A stretch of DNA of 32,877 nt, taken from contig CASERW010000033.1 in NCBI GenBank assembly GCA_949290445.1, forward strand, positions 1 to 32,877, written 5' to 3'. This document shows, piece by piece, positions 1 to 7,618 of the stretch. Position numbers and translations under genes: made by a program. This stretch comes from Aeriscardovia aeriphila. Its GTDB lineage: Bacteria > Actinomycetota > Actinomycetes > Actinomycetales > Bifidobacteriaceae. The notes under the pieces were generated by a model that worked only from the letters and a program-made list of their open reading frames with translations, was not told the DNA's origin and ran no database searches. Positions within the stretch are counted from its first letter, which is position 1. Every line of letters starts with the position of its first letter.

Positions 1-1379
1 TCCTTGAACACAGGGTGAAGCTCCAGCTTCTTTGCCAGCGCCCTGGCGCTCGCCACGCGGTTCAGAATCCAGAACGTATGCTTCAGCTCGTCGCGGAGCT
101 CGGGAGTGGAGAACGGGAACCTCTCCTGCGTTGTCAGTGCGTCAAGGAACTTGTCCACATCCGCGTCATGGACGAACTTGCCGGACTCGTCCGTCTTAAA
201 GAACTCATTCAGGTCAAATGCATACTCCTCGACATCGTTGTCCGCGAGCTCGATGCCTTCCCTGACTTTGTCTCGGATGATATCGGACATCTGGTAGGTG
301 AACAAAGACAGGCGAGGAAGGTTCTCGTAAGGATTCTCGATCTCGCTGGAATTGTCCCAGTCGCGCTTCTTTTTCTGCTCGTCGGCATAGGTCCAGTTAT
401 AGATGGCGTCATCCGCGAACTTGTCGTTGGCCAATGCCTTGAACGGCGTACCGGAGAGATGCAGTGTGTACTTTCGATTGATATGGTTAAAGGCCGTATC
501 GGTCTTGTAGGTATCCACGCCTTCGTGCGCTTCGTCGATAATGAGGATGTCCCAGGTCAGGCCCTTCTCCGCACTGATTTCAGACAGCTTTTCATATCTT
601 CCGCCGAAGTATATGGATCCTTTCAGATCCTGCAGGCTGACGAACTCAATGCATCCTTTGATCTGACCCGTATCCTCCCCTACGAGTTTGTCCAGAAAAT
701 CCTGACGACTGAGGACGTATTTCCTGTCCTTGATGCCATCCACACCGCTGACGAAAAGATAACCGGATTGTGGCCCGAAGAAGGTCTCATAATCCTGATA
801 CCACGAGTTTGCGATGGCGGGACGATTCGTGACAATCAGCACGTTCTTTGCGCCAAGCCGCATGCACAGGTCATACGCCGAGAGCGTCTTACCAAAACGC
901 GGCTTGCAATTCCAGAGATATTCTCCCTTCTGATGAGTCGTGAAATAGTCGTAGGCACTGCTCACGGCTTGATTCTGCTCATCGCGTAGTTTATACGGAA
1001 TCACGGCATCGGAATCGTCCTCTTGGACAATCCCGTGGTTCTGTGTGAAATCAATGAAATCGCCGCGGGCGGTATTCGGATCTATCTGGAACCACTCTTT
1101 TCCTTCTTTGCGGGGGATACCGAGTTTCTTCAAATAAGCATGGAAGTCCTTGTCTGTGAACGTTCCATACGGTTCCGTCATATAGGAAGCCTGAAAATGC
1201 CACCAGGTCTTGTGCTTCACTCCGGCGGTATGCGTTTGCTCAGCGATGCGGGTCTCCACATCGCGTTCTGTAAAACCGATCTTGGTCCACCCATCCAGAT
1301 CCGGGTAGCCCGGAAGCGTGTATGCATAGCATTGTGGAGTGACTTTTGTGGCTGTATTGATCTTTATTCCTGCCATCAT
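1..1379 (-). CDS. T5orf172/GIY-YIG-like domain fused to SF2 helicase (partial, C-terminus off window)
   Basis: Reading the minus strand from an ATG at 1379 gives an open frame of 459 residues that runs off the left edge. Residues about 15-105 look like a T5orf172/MUG113-type GIY-YIG domain: YAY near 18-20, then WTKIGFT at 31-37 followed by an RIAEQ stretch. A superfamily 2 helicase core follows: Walker A-like KPRFGKT at 159-165, DEAH at 282-285, SGTP at 309-312. The start overlaps the upstream methyltransferase stop as ATGA, so the two are translationally coupled. By family knowledge such proteins act as the restriction or translocation arm of restriction-modification systems; cleavage by the T5orf172 domain is inference. 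The catalytic residues of that domain and the helicase C-terminus cannot be checked here. Annotation as a plain type III or type I R subunit is the main alternative. Confidence 0.8.
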   Translation of the reverse strand, partial: MMAGIKINTATKVTPQCYAYTLPGYPDLDGWTKIGFTERDVETRIAEQTHTAGVKHKTWWHFQASYMTEPYGTFTDKDFHAYLKKLGIPRKEGKEWFQIDPNTARGDFIDFTQNHGIVQEDDSDAVIPYKLRDEQNQAVSSAYDYFTTHQKGEYLWNCKPRFGKTLSAYDLCMRLGAKNVLIVTNRPAIANSWYQDYETFFGPQSGYLFVSGVDGIKDRKYVLSRQDFLDKLVGEDTGQIKGCIEFVSLQDLKGSIYFGGRYEKLSEISAEKGLTWDILIIDEAHEGVDTYKTDTAFNHINRKYTLHLSGTPFKALANDKFADDAIYNWTYADEQKKKRDWDNSSEIENPYENLPRLSLFTYQMSDIIRDKVREGIELADNDVEEYAFDLNEFFKTDESGKFVHDADVDKFLDALTTQERFPFSTPELRDELKHTFWILNRVASARALAKKLELHPVFK

Positions 1380-2425
1380 GCCATCTCCTTTACATGCGTC
1401 TCAATGAAATTAATCTCGTTCTCATCCAGCCCGTATTTGCGATACAGCTGAAGATCGATTTCATGGACAGATTTAGACCAATCAATATCCGAAGAAGACG
1501 CGAAATTTTGAAGAGGAATCAGTCTCCACACGCCTCGATCATTATCTTGTGTCACTTTTAACACATCTAGAAGAGCCCGAGCAAACTTGGATTTCACGTA
1601 TTTCATTACAGCTTCTGCTTCAAATTTGGTATTAAACGAGCCTATTCCTATAAATGTCTGTGTGTATCCAATGCCCGGTTCGGCTATTACCAGTGGGCTT
1701 AGTGCTTCACCGAAAGTCCCGGCGCCGTTTGCTCTTGGGCATAGTGTTTTCCAAGAGCCCAAATTTTCATGAGACATATCCACATACTTTTCAGGGATAT
1801 ATCTCCACGTACGGCGGTTCTTCAGAACTCCCAACACCTTTATGTCATTATCGTTAATACAATTTTCAGAAAATAACGCTATCTTTGCGAAGGCGTTATT
1901 TCTAAACCTACGATCTTTCCCATTAGAGCCTATGATGTCACGATATTCAGGGTGATCTGCATACACTTGTTCCAAGTCAAATCGTACCTGTGTGTAAATT
2001 ATTGACGATATACTATGTTGTTCATCAGAAGCTCTACTTTTCCTAACTATTTCATTAAGCTCCGGGAATGCCGTAAACGTGCCGATAGGACCATAGTTTT
2101 CAGACGTATTACGATAAGAAACAGCTATTCCGCCTTTTATATCAGTGTTAGAAAAGACTTTAGAGCTATCCGATTCATATGCAAGAATTTTAAAGTGCGG
2201 GTCATTTAACATTTTCTCGTTCCATGCTTTCGGAGTGCTTCCAGCATTGAAAAGAAAACGGGCTGGATGGATTAATTCCACTCTTTCCCCTACGCCATCA
2301 ACGGCGTCCATGAATTGGTTGTATACAGGTTTGGCAAAATTCCCATTATCACCGGAATTCTCAAAGTCTTCGTTGTACGGCGGGTTTCCAATCACATAAT
2401 CAAAAAGTTTCTTCTCGCTCATCAT
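1376..2425 (-). CDS. Eco57I-type adenine DNA methyltransferase, catalytic and target-recognition half
   Basis: This is a 349-residue protein. The N6-adenine methyltransferase catalytic motif IV appears as NPPY at residues 14-17, right at the N-terminus. The SAM-binding motifs that normally precede it are not in this chain; a plausible degenerate version lies in the gene upstream. The rest resembles the C-terminal part of Eco57I/type IIG methylases and probably holds target recognition (inference). The start is ATG at 2425, sharing one base with the upstream TAA stop, and the TGA stop overlaps the downstream helicase start. The gene is noticeably AT-richer than the housekeeping genes, which suggests transfer. 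It most likely protects host DNA as one half of a two-chain methylase. Confidence 0.8.
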   Translation of the reverse strand: MMSEKKLFDYVIGNPPYNEDFENSGDNGNFAKPVYNQFMDAVDGVGERVELIHPARFLFNAGSTPKAWNEKMLNDPHFKILAYESDSSKVFSNTDIKGGIAVSYRNTSENYGPIGTFTAFPELNEIVRKSRASDEQHSISSIIYTQVRFDLEQVYADHPEYRDIIGSNGKDRRFRNNAFAKIALFSENCINDNDIKVLGVLKNRRTWRYIPEKYVDMSHENLGSWKTLCPRANGAGTFGEALSPLVIAEPGIGYTQTFIGIGSFNTKFEAEAVMKYVKSKFARALLDVLKVTQDNDRGVWRLIPLQNFASSSDIDWSKSVHEIDLQLYRKYGLDENEINFIETHVKEMA

Positions 2426-3360
2426 TAATTCTCCTTCAAACTCCTGAACAGAAGCGAGTTACCCCGTCTCCAGTTATTTATCCTGCACGGTACCGATTCC
2501 GGTTCCTGCTCCTCCTCTGACATCCCCGGAAACATGTCAAACAGGGACATCTGGTGAAATTCCTCATAAGGTTTCCCAAGCGGAACGGTATCCTTAAGGC
2601 CATCCATCTGCCAGATATTCCATACGATCCTGTTTGCAACCCCGCGTAGCAATTTCACGTCCGGATCGTCTTCCCAACGCTCTCTAAAGTAATCAATGAA
2701 GGTTAACAGAAGATTGACCCTTGCTATCAAGAGATTATCCCCCTGATACTCGTATCCGTATGTTGCTTCAAACGCCCGGATGGTCCACTTGAGCCATTCG
2801 TCGTAATCGGACGTGTTCTCATTGACGACGCGGAGTTTCCTATCCAACTGACCAATTCGACGTTTTGGCGGGACGATCAGCTCACCGGTCGAGACATCGT
2901 ACCTGGATACGAGGTACGGTGCCTCACCGCAAGTGATCTCCAGTCTCCGCGAGTCCACGTAACGCTTCCATGTCTTCCGCTCCGGGAACGCGATCGGATC
3001 CTCGTTAACGGTCCATGTGTGGTCCTCGGTCATAACGTTGAAAACATCCTTGCGGCCGAACCAATCCTCATCACAGTAATTGTTCATGAGATTGCAGAGC
3101 CATACCGGAGTGAAGACCTCGGCTTTCTTACGGGTTCGGGCGGCTTGCTCCTCCTGCGATTTCTGGATTCTAGGCTTGATGATGTCGGCGTGCCGCAAGA
3201 GCAGCTTTTCGTCGATCTGATCCTTGTCCGCGAAACCGCGGCCAAGTTCCTCGTAGGTATCCGTCGCCCATATAATGTTCCTTTTCGTCGACTTATCGGC
3301 GAGTAGCAGATCCAGAAGGGATGCCACGGGATCGCTTCCTATGTCTATTAGCTTTTCCAC
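2425..3360 (-). CDS. Restriction-modification methylase N-terminal subunit (M subunit half)
   Basis: This is a 311-residue protein starting at GTG 3360. A strong ribosome binding site (AAAGGAGGGG, about 10 nt upstream) supports that start. It has a helical N-terminus, then EVFTP at about 81-85, resembling the motif X entry of Eco57I/N6_Mtase enzymes. LEITCGEAPYL at 140-150 may be a degenerate SAM-binding motif I. It lacks NPPY, which begins the next gene. I infer that the two chains together make one functional methyltransferase. It is first in a three-gene overlapping operon with the NPPY subunit and the T5orf172-helicase. The alternative, an ancestral single gene recently split by mutation, is less likely because the junction is a clean stop/start overlap with no recoverable frameshift. 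Confidence 0.75.
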   Translation of the reverse strand: MEKLIDIGSDPVASLLDLLLADKSTKRNIIWATDTYEELGRGFADKDQIDEKLLLRHADIIKPRIQKSQEEQAARTRKKAEVFTPVWLCNLMNNYCDEDWFGRKDVFNVMTEDHTWTVNEDPIAFPERKTWKRYVDSRRLEITCGEAPYLVSRYDVSTGELIVPPKRRIGQLDRKLRVVNENTSDYDEWLKWTIRAFEATYGYEYQGDNLLIARVNLLLTFIDYFRERWEDDPDVKLLRGVANRIVWNIWQMDGLKDTVPLGKPYEEFHQMSLFDMFPGMSEEEQEPESVPCRINNWRRGNSLLFRSLKEN

Positions 3361-3555
3361 TTGAGAGGCGCCCCTCCTTTGCTTTCCATATACATATTCA
3401 TATCATGGCTTTTGCCGAAAGAGAAAAAATACCTGGTATCCCAAAAACGGCTTGAAATCAAGGCGTTTCCCACATGGCCCTCAGATCTGCGACATCAATG
3501 CTACTGTCTCGACGTGCATCGTTGCCCTCAATTGTTCTGACGAAGGTTCATGAGG

Positions 3556-3565
3556 AGATTATCAG
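3556..3565 (-). promoter_or_regulatory. CTGATAATCT motif, R-M/hydrolase gap
   Basis: An exact copy of the 10-base word recurrent in this window, on the minus strand, in the 253-bp gap (3361-3613) between the restriction operon start and the hydrolase stop. The word contains GATAAT, a 5-of-6 match to a -10 box. Apart from this, the operon's ribosome binding site and the hairpin at 3595-3616, I see no gene in the gap. Confidence 0.4.
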
Positions 3566-3594
3566 ATATTCTGTAACGCTAGAAATAGAGAGTT

Positions 3595-3616
3595 TAACAG
3601 GTGTCTACTCCTGTTA
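3595..3616 (-). terminator. Possible terminator hairpin of the hydrolase gene
   Basis: TAACAGG (3595-3601) pairs perfectly with CCTGTTA (3610-3616) across an 8-nt loop and overlaps the hydrolase stop codon. There is no clear T tract, so an intrinsic terminator is uncertain. Confidence 0.3.
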
Positions 3617-4882
3617 TCTTCTCTCTTTCTTCCCCTCTTGCACCTCTTTGTTGCCATGCGTAGCTTGCCAGTAGAACTGCACCACGAGATTCATATATCT
3701 CTCCACAATGGGGTCAATATCGTAGAACAGTTCGTGGCGAGCACCAGGGAAGAAGAACGCTTTAAACGCAAGGCCAAGCTCGTGAGCTTTCTGCGCTACC
3801 TTTTTCTGCGCGGGAACATCCACATAAGCATCCTTGCCTGCCGTCATCAGCAGAACAGGGATTTTCACCTTGGCAAGCTCCTGTGTGCTGGTAATCTGGG
3901 CGTCCATGGTGAGAGCTTGGTCCACCCAACCCCATGTTGGGTTCAGGGTATGCTCCGCCAGCTTGATCTTGCGCACCTCGCGAAAACTGTGCTGTCGAGC
4001 AGGAGAGCGCGAACCCTTGTCCTTACCCTGCGCAGAATTCTTCTCCTCTGAAGCCATAGCAGAGTCGAACTCACGCTTGCCCAGTGCCGGCTCTTCAGCC
4101 TTACCAGCCAGAACATAACGGTGAGAAAGCCAATGCGTAAAGGCCGTAGGAACTCCAGTGCGTGGCAGGTACATCGGCGAGGAGAAAACTGCGGCAGTAA
4201 ACATATCCGGGTATTTCTCCACTGCCCCCGTAGCGATTGCCGCGCCCATCGAGTGGCCCCACACGCACAGTGGCGCGCGCAGGTGGTGCATTTCATACGC
4301 ATGCAAGCAACTTTGGGCAAAGTCAGAAATGTAGTTGTGCCAATCTTTCATATGCACCGAGGTCAGGTTTTCTGTTTCGCGTAGCGAGTAGCCGTGGCCG
4401 CGGTGTTCAACAACGATCACGTCAATGCCGGCACTGAGCATATACCACGCAAATTCAGGGTATTTATCGGCGCAAGAGGTAAAGCCTGGGGAAATGGCCA
4501 GCGTTGCCCAAGCCGGACCATGCCACACTTTCTGGTCGCCAAGAGCCTGGCGAATCTGGTCGGCTTCGTCACCCTCTTTTGCGGCTCGCTTGGTAAGAGT
4601 TTGGAAGTCTTCGGCGAGGTAAGTCACCGTGTGAATGCTGGTCGTGCTGGGTAGCTCATCGTTGAGTGGCACATGATTATCAGGCTCGTCGCCCTGCTCG
4701 AGGCCAGGCTGCGCTCCAGGCGTGACGCGAGTCCAGTCATGGTGAGCGATACTCGCCATGAGAGAGCGAATACGGGGGAGGCGGTCAGGTACCTGAGCCT
4801 CCGTAAGAGGAATAATCCGTGGAATTTCAGTGCTACCCATAGTTCGATTCTGGCACAATCTGGCCGCTTGCGCCGTGCGCAT
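3614..4882 (-). CDS. Alpha/beta hydrolase (monoacylglycerol lipase/lysophospholipase-like, serine aminopeptidase S33 fold)
   Basis: A 422-residue alpha/beta hydrolase. Visible features are a strand turning into VVEHRGHGYS (158-167), the nucleophile elbow GHSMG with Ser211, a likely catalytic Asp in TAGKDAYVD, and a likely catalytic His in GARHELF near the C-terminus. These match the Hydrolase_4/lysophospholipase family, which cleaves acyl esters of glycerolipids. The true substrate cannot be read from sequence. No signal peptide is visible, so it is probably cytoplasmic. A charged linker at about 265-300 (Lys/Glu/Ser-rich) is less typical. The ATG at 4882 has GGAG only 3 nt upstream; ATG at 4840 (protein beginning MGSTEI) is an alternative start without a clear binding site. 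The gene is transcribed divergently from xseA. Confidence 0.8.
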   Translation of the reverse strand: MRTAQAARLCQNRTMGSTEIPRIIPLTEAQVPDRLPRIRSLMASIAHHDWTRVTPGAQPGLEQGDEPDNHVPLNDELPSTTSIHTVTYLAEDFQTLTKRAAKEGDEADQIRQALGDQKVWHGPAWATLAISPGFTSCADKYPEFAWYMLSAGIDVIVVEHRGHGYSLRETENLTSVHMKDWHNYISDFAQSCLHAYEMHHLRAPLCVWGHSMGAAIATGAVEKYPDMFTAAVFSSPMYLPRTGVPTAFTHWLSHRYVLAGKAEEPALGKREFDSAMASEEKNSAQGKDKGSRSPARQHSFREVRKIKLAEHTLNPTWGWVDQALTMDAQITSTQELAKVKIPVLLMTAGKDAYVDVPAQKKVAQKAHELGLAFKAFFFPGARHELFYDIDPIVERYMNLVVQFYWQATHGNKEVQEGKKERR

Positions 4883-4980
4883 TTTCTCCGCGTTTCTCGC
4901 CTACCGAAAAATGGCGTAACTGTATCAGGACCCACAAAATTGCGTAGGAATTTTATTTTTTTTCCATGGTTTTCTTGGGG

Positions 4981-4990
4981 CTGATAATCT
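4981..4990 (+). promoter_or_regulatory. CTGATAATCT motif in the hydrolase/xseA divergent gap
   Basis: An exact copy on the plus strand, 83 bp upstream of the xseA start, in the gap shared by the divergent hydrolase and xseA. It may be a -10-like element (GATAAT) of xseA. No convincing -35 box is seen at 17 bp. Confidence 0.4.
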
Positions 4991-5072
4991 CAGTAATTGC
5001 AACGAAAAGAAACTTATCCACAATTTTTCTGAGCCTCTTGATTCTGTCGACTCTCACCGCCAAGCTGGAAAC

Positions 5073-6362
5073 ATGATGAACATGACCTCTGAAGAGCCAC
5101 CTTTGCAGCCCGACCCCAGTAGCTCGGTCGCTCGCCAAATCGTGCCTCGCGCGGCAATGACGAGCCCGGAGCACCCATGGCCTGTCACCATGGCGTCCTG
5201 GACGTTCTCTCAAGCAATCAGCACTTGGCCAAGTTTTTGGCTGGAAGGCCAGATTCAAGAGATCAACGCCCGTCGTGCTGGCTCCACCTACATCACTTTG
5301 GCCGACTCCCAAGTGTCCAACACCACTTTGGAAGTCGTGGCTTTTGGTGCTACCTCCGCTCAGGCAGCCCAGTTCCATCAAGGTGATCGCGTGCTCATTC
5401 ACGGCAAGCCCAACCTCTATCAGCGCTTCACTAAGCTGAGCTTCCTCGCCCAGGAAATTCGCCGTATTGGTCAGGGTGACTTGAAGCAGCAGATCGAAGA
5501 GTTGAGGAAAAAGCTCAAGGGTGAAGGCCTTTTCGACGCTGAGCGTAAGCTTGCTTTGCCTGAGTTTCCTCACCATATTGGCCTGATTTGCGCTCCTCAA
5601 GCTCGCGCTGAGGGTGACGTGAAGCGCAATGCGATGCTTCGCTGGCCGACGATCCAGATTACTTCAGAATATGTTCATGTTCAGGGTGAATCCTGCCCTC
5701 CTGATGTGATCGCAGCCGTCAAGAAGCTCGACGCTGACCCCGATATTGACGTGATTATCATCGCCCGTGGCGGCGGCGCTTTTGCTGACCTCGTTGGTTT
5801 CTCCGATGAGGGTGTTGTTCGCGCGGTAAGCGAATGCTCTACCCCTGTGGTCTCAGCTATTGGCCATGAGGATGATTGGACGCTGCTCGACCTCGTTGCC
5901 GATTTACGCGCTTCTACCCCAACTGATGCGGCGAAGCGTGTTGTTCCTGATGTTCATGAGCAGCTTGAGTTAATTGACCAGTTGCGTTTTACTTTGCAGT
6001 CTGACTTGCAGTCTTTGGTAACGAGCCAGTTGCAGTTGATGCATGGTTATTTGACGAACCCGCATCTGACGCATCCGATGAGCATGTTGGAGCCTTACTC
6101 TCAGCAGCTTGAAAGATTGACAGAACGGTTGAATGTCTCCCTGCATCAATATGTCGATAGCGAGACGAATGCTATTACGCGCTCTCAGGCGACGCTGACT
6201 GCACTGTCTCCACAGAAGACGCTGGACCGTGGCTATTCCATCATTCGTGATGAGGATGGCCATGTGCTCAGTGATGCTTCACAGCTCAGTTCTGGTCAGT
6301 TGCTCGCGCTGCTTTTGCGTCACGGTAGTGCAACAGCGCGGGTGGAAAACATCCAAGATTAA
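5073..6362 (+). CDS. xseA: Exodeoxyribonuclease VII large subunit
   Basis: A 429-residue protein matching XseA. An N-terminal OB-fold (about 40-130, with WPSFWLEGQIQEI and YITLAD) precedes the catalytic domain containing the conserved GGGAFADLVGFSDEGVVRAV block and the ISAIGHEDD-like segment (SAIGHEDDWTLLD). A coiled region follows, then the conserved C-terminal P-KTLDRGYSII element. Exonuclease VII degrades single-stranded DNA to oligonucleotides in repair, with XseB binding the large subunit's coiled region. The first ATG (5073) is followed by in-frame Mets at 5076 and 5082; a GGAAA just upstream fits 5073 or 5076. xseB follows after 62 bp, so the two are probably one operon. Length is normal. 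Confidence 0.96.
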   Translation: MMNMTSEEPPLQPDPSSSVARQIVPRAAMTSPEHPWPVTMASWTFSQAISTWPSFWLEGQIQEINARRAGSTYITLADSQVSNTTLEVVAFGATSAQAAQFHQGDRVLIHGKPNLYQRFTKLSFLAQEIRRIGQGDLKQQIEELRKKLKGEGLFDAERKLALPEFPHHIGLICAPQARAEGDVKRNAMLRWPTIQITSEYVHVQGESCPPDVIAAVKKLDADPDIDVIIIARGGGAFADLVGFSDEGVVRAVSECSTPVVSAIGHEDDWTLLDLVADLRASTPTDAAKRVVPDVHEQLELIDQLRFTLQSDLQSLVTSQLQLMHGYLTNPHLTHPMSMLEPYSQQLERLTERLNVSLHQYVDSETNAITRSQATLTALSPQKTLDRGYSIIRDEDGHVLSDASQLSSGQLLALLLRHGSATARVENIQD

Positions 6363-6424
6363 CACGGTGACCGAGTTGGTTTGCGGTTGAATTTGTAAAG
6401 ATTGTTGTGATTAAGGAGAACACC

Positions 6425-6724
6425 ATGGCAGATGAGAATAAGAAGAACAGCATGCTCGACGGTTTGAGCGAGGAGCAGAAGGCTGAGATTGAGAACATGA
6501 GCTATGAAGAGGCTCGTGACAAGCTCGCCCAAATCGTGCAAAGCCTCGACCAAGGTGGTCAAACTTTGGAGAGCTCGACCAAGGCGTGGCAGTATGGTGT
6601 CGCTTTGGCTCAGCATGCGCAGGCCTTGCTGCAAAAGGTTGCTGAGCAGTTGGCCGCAGTGGAGGAATCTCAGCGCGCTGCAGGTGAGTCTGCTGGTACG
6701 CAGGATAATCTGGCTAACTTCTGA
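6425..6724 (+). CDS. xseB: Exodeoxyribonuclease VII small subunit
   Basis: A 99-residue acidic helical protein with the XseB signature: MSYEEARDKLAQIVQSLDQGG, then LESSTKAWQYGVALAQHAQALL. The start at ATG 6425 is set by AAGGAGA with a 6-7 nt spacer; an in-frame GTG at 6407 sits upstream of that site and is not needed. The small subunit stabilises XseA and is needed for exonuclease VII activity. The N-terminal 20 residues are a variable Glu/Lys/Asn-rich extension. It lies directly downstream of xseA. Confidence 0.93.
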   Translation: MADENKKNSMLDGLSEEQKAEIENMSYEEARDKLAQIVQSLDQGGQTLESSTKAWQYGVALAQHAQALLQKVAEQLAAVEESQRAAGESAGTQDNLANF

Positions 6725-6813
6725 GTTTTCTGTACTGGACGCTTAGTTGAGTTCTGCTGTACTCTGCGCTCAACTGAACTGTGGCACACTGTTCGCGCAA
6801 CTGAGTTCTGCGC

Positions 6814-7262
6814 TTACATGAGCGTAGCCTGCTTGGCCATGGCGAGGAACCCATCCACACTCGCATGCAGAGAATACTTCTCTCGTGCCACCCGAACGAG
6901 CGCGCAGAATACTCAGCGCGCTCGTTCGGGTGCTCGTACTACCAGTCGATCTTCTGGGCAAGCTGCTGTGCATTCCCCGCAGCAAACAGTAAACGCTGAT
7001 GCAGGGAGAACTGAGATGCAGCAGAAAGTTCAGAGTCAGACTTCCCTTTCGCTCTATCAGGAGCCTGAACTTCAGTGAAGCGAGGGTTCGCACCGTTAGA
7101 AAATATTTGCTGCTCGCGCACCGAAAATTCCGGCGCACCAATACCCACGAGGCGAACCTCAAACCCGCGTCGCTGCAACTCTTCAGCAAACTGGCGAGCA
7201 GAATTCGAGGTTCCATTGCCATGGTCGTTCACATCGTCACACACGAGAACGATGGTTTTCAC
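6814..7262 (-). pseudogene. Remnant of a family 4-type glycosyltransferase (N- and C-terminal ends joined, middle lost)
   Basis: From GTG 7262 the minus strand reads VKTIVLVCDDVNDHGNGTS then ARQFAEELQRRGFEVRLVG, the usual first strand and helix of GT4-type glycosyltransferases. After about 70 residues it jumps to what looks like the enzyme's C-terminal end (SAASQFSLHQRLLFAAGNA, QQLAQKIDW). The frame then hits TAG exactly where a second Trp of a KIDWW motif would be expected, continues YEHPNERAEYSAR, and needs a one-base shift to read VAREKYSLHASVDGFLAM and end at 6814. So there is a large internal deletion, one nonsense change and one frameshift. It cannot make a working enzyme. The join of the two ends is inferred from family knowledge, without an alignment. 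No intact partner gene is adjacent. Confidence 0.7.
6889..6932. repeat. Perfect 17-bp inverted repeat within the glycosyltransferase remnant
   Basis: CACCCGAACGAGCGCGC at 6889-6905 is an exact reverse complement of 6916-6932, with a 10-nt loop. No T tract follows on either strand, so it is not an obvious terminator. It lies at the point where the remnant's reading frame shifts. Confidence 0.85.
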
Positions 7263-7618
7263 CCGATCACACTCTCGTTTTTCTCCTCTTTTCCTCCTCC
7301 ACTGTACCCGCGAGATGCCTCTTACACGCAATCTGAGCCCATGAGAAATCGGAGCCGGTACATCAAAACAGCGATTTTTCATGAACCGCTACAGTTATTG
7401 GAGTTATTGACAAACGTAAGCGCGAAACGCCCAAAGAATAGCCTGTTTTCACCACTTTACTGAATTTTCAGAATAATATCGGCGAAAACCATACGAACCC
7501 CGCTTCTCGGGTATATTCTAAAATCGCATTCACCGACGAATCAGACGTAAACCACAGTGCATCAGAACTGAATCACATGAGAATAAATCTGATCAGAACC
7601 AGCAGATAGGGGAACACC

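Noticed and set aside
15-1451. Long plus-strand open frames over the restriction operon
   Set aside because: They lie opposite the helicase gene, whose minus-strand translation shows Walker A, DEAH and SGTP motifs. The plus-strand products show no family features.
7383-7618. Promoter of the sialate O-acetylesterase (a TTGACA and a TATATT are present)
   Set aside because: The two hexamers are far apart and neither has a partner at 16-18 bp; no confident call is possible.
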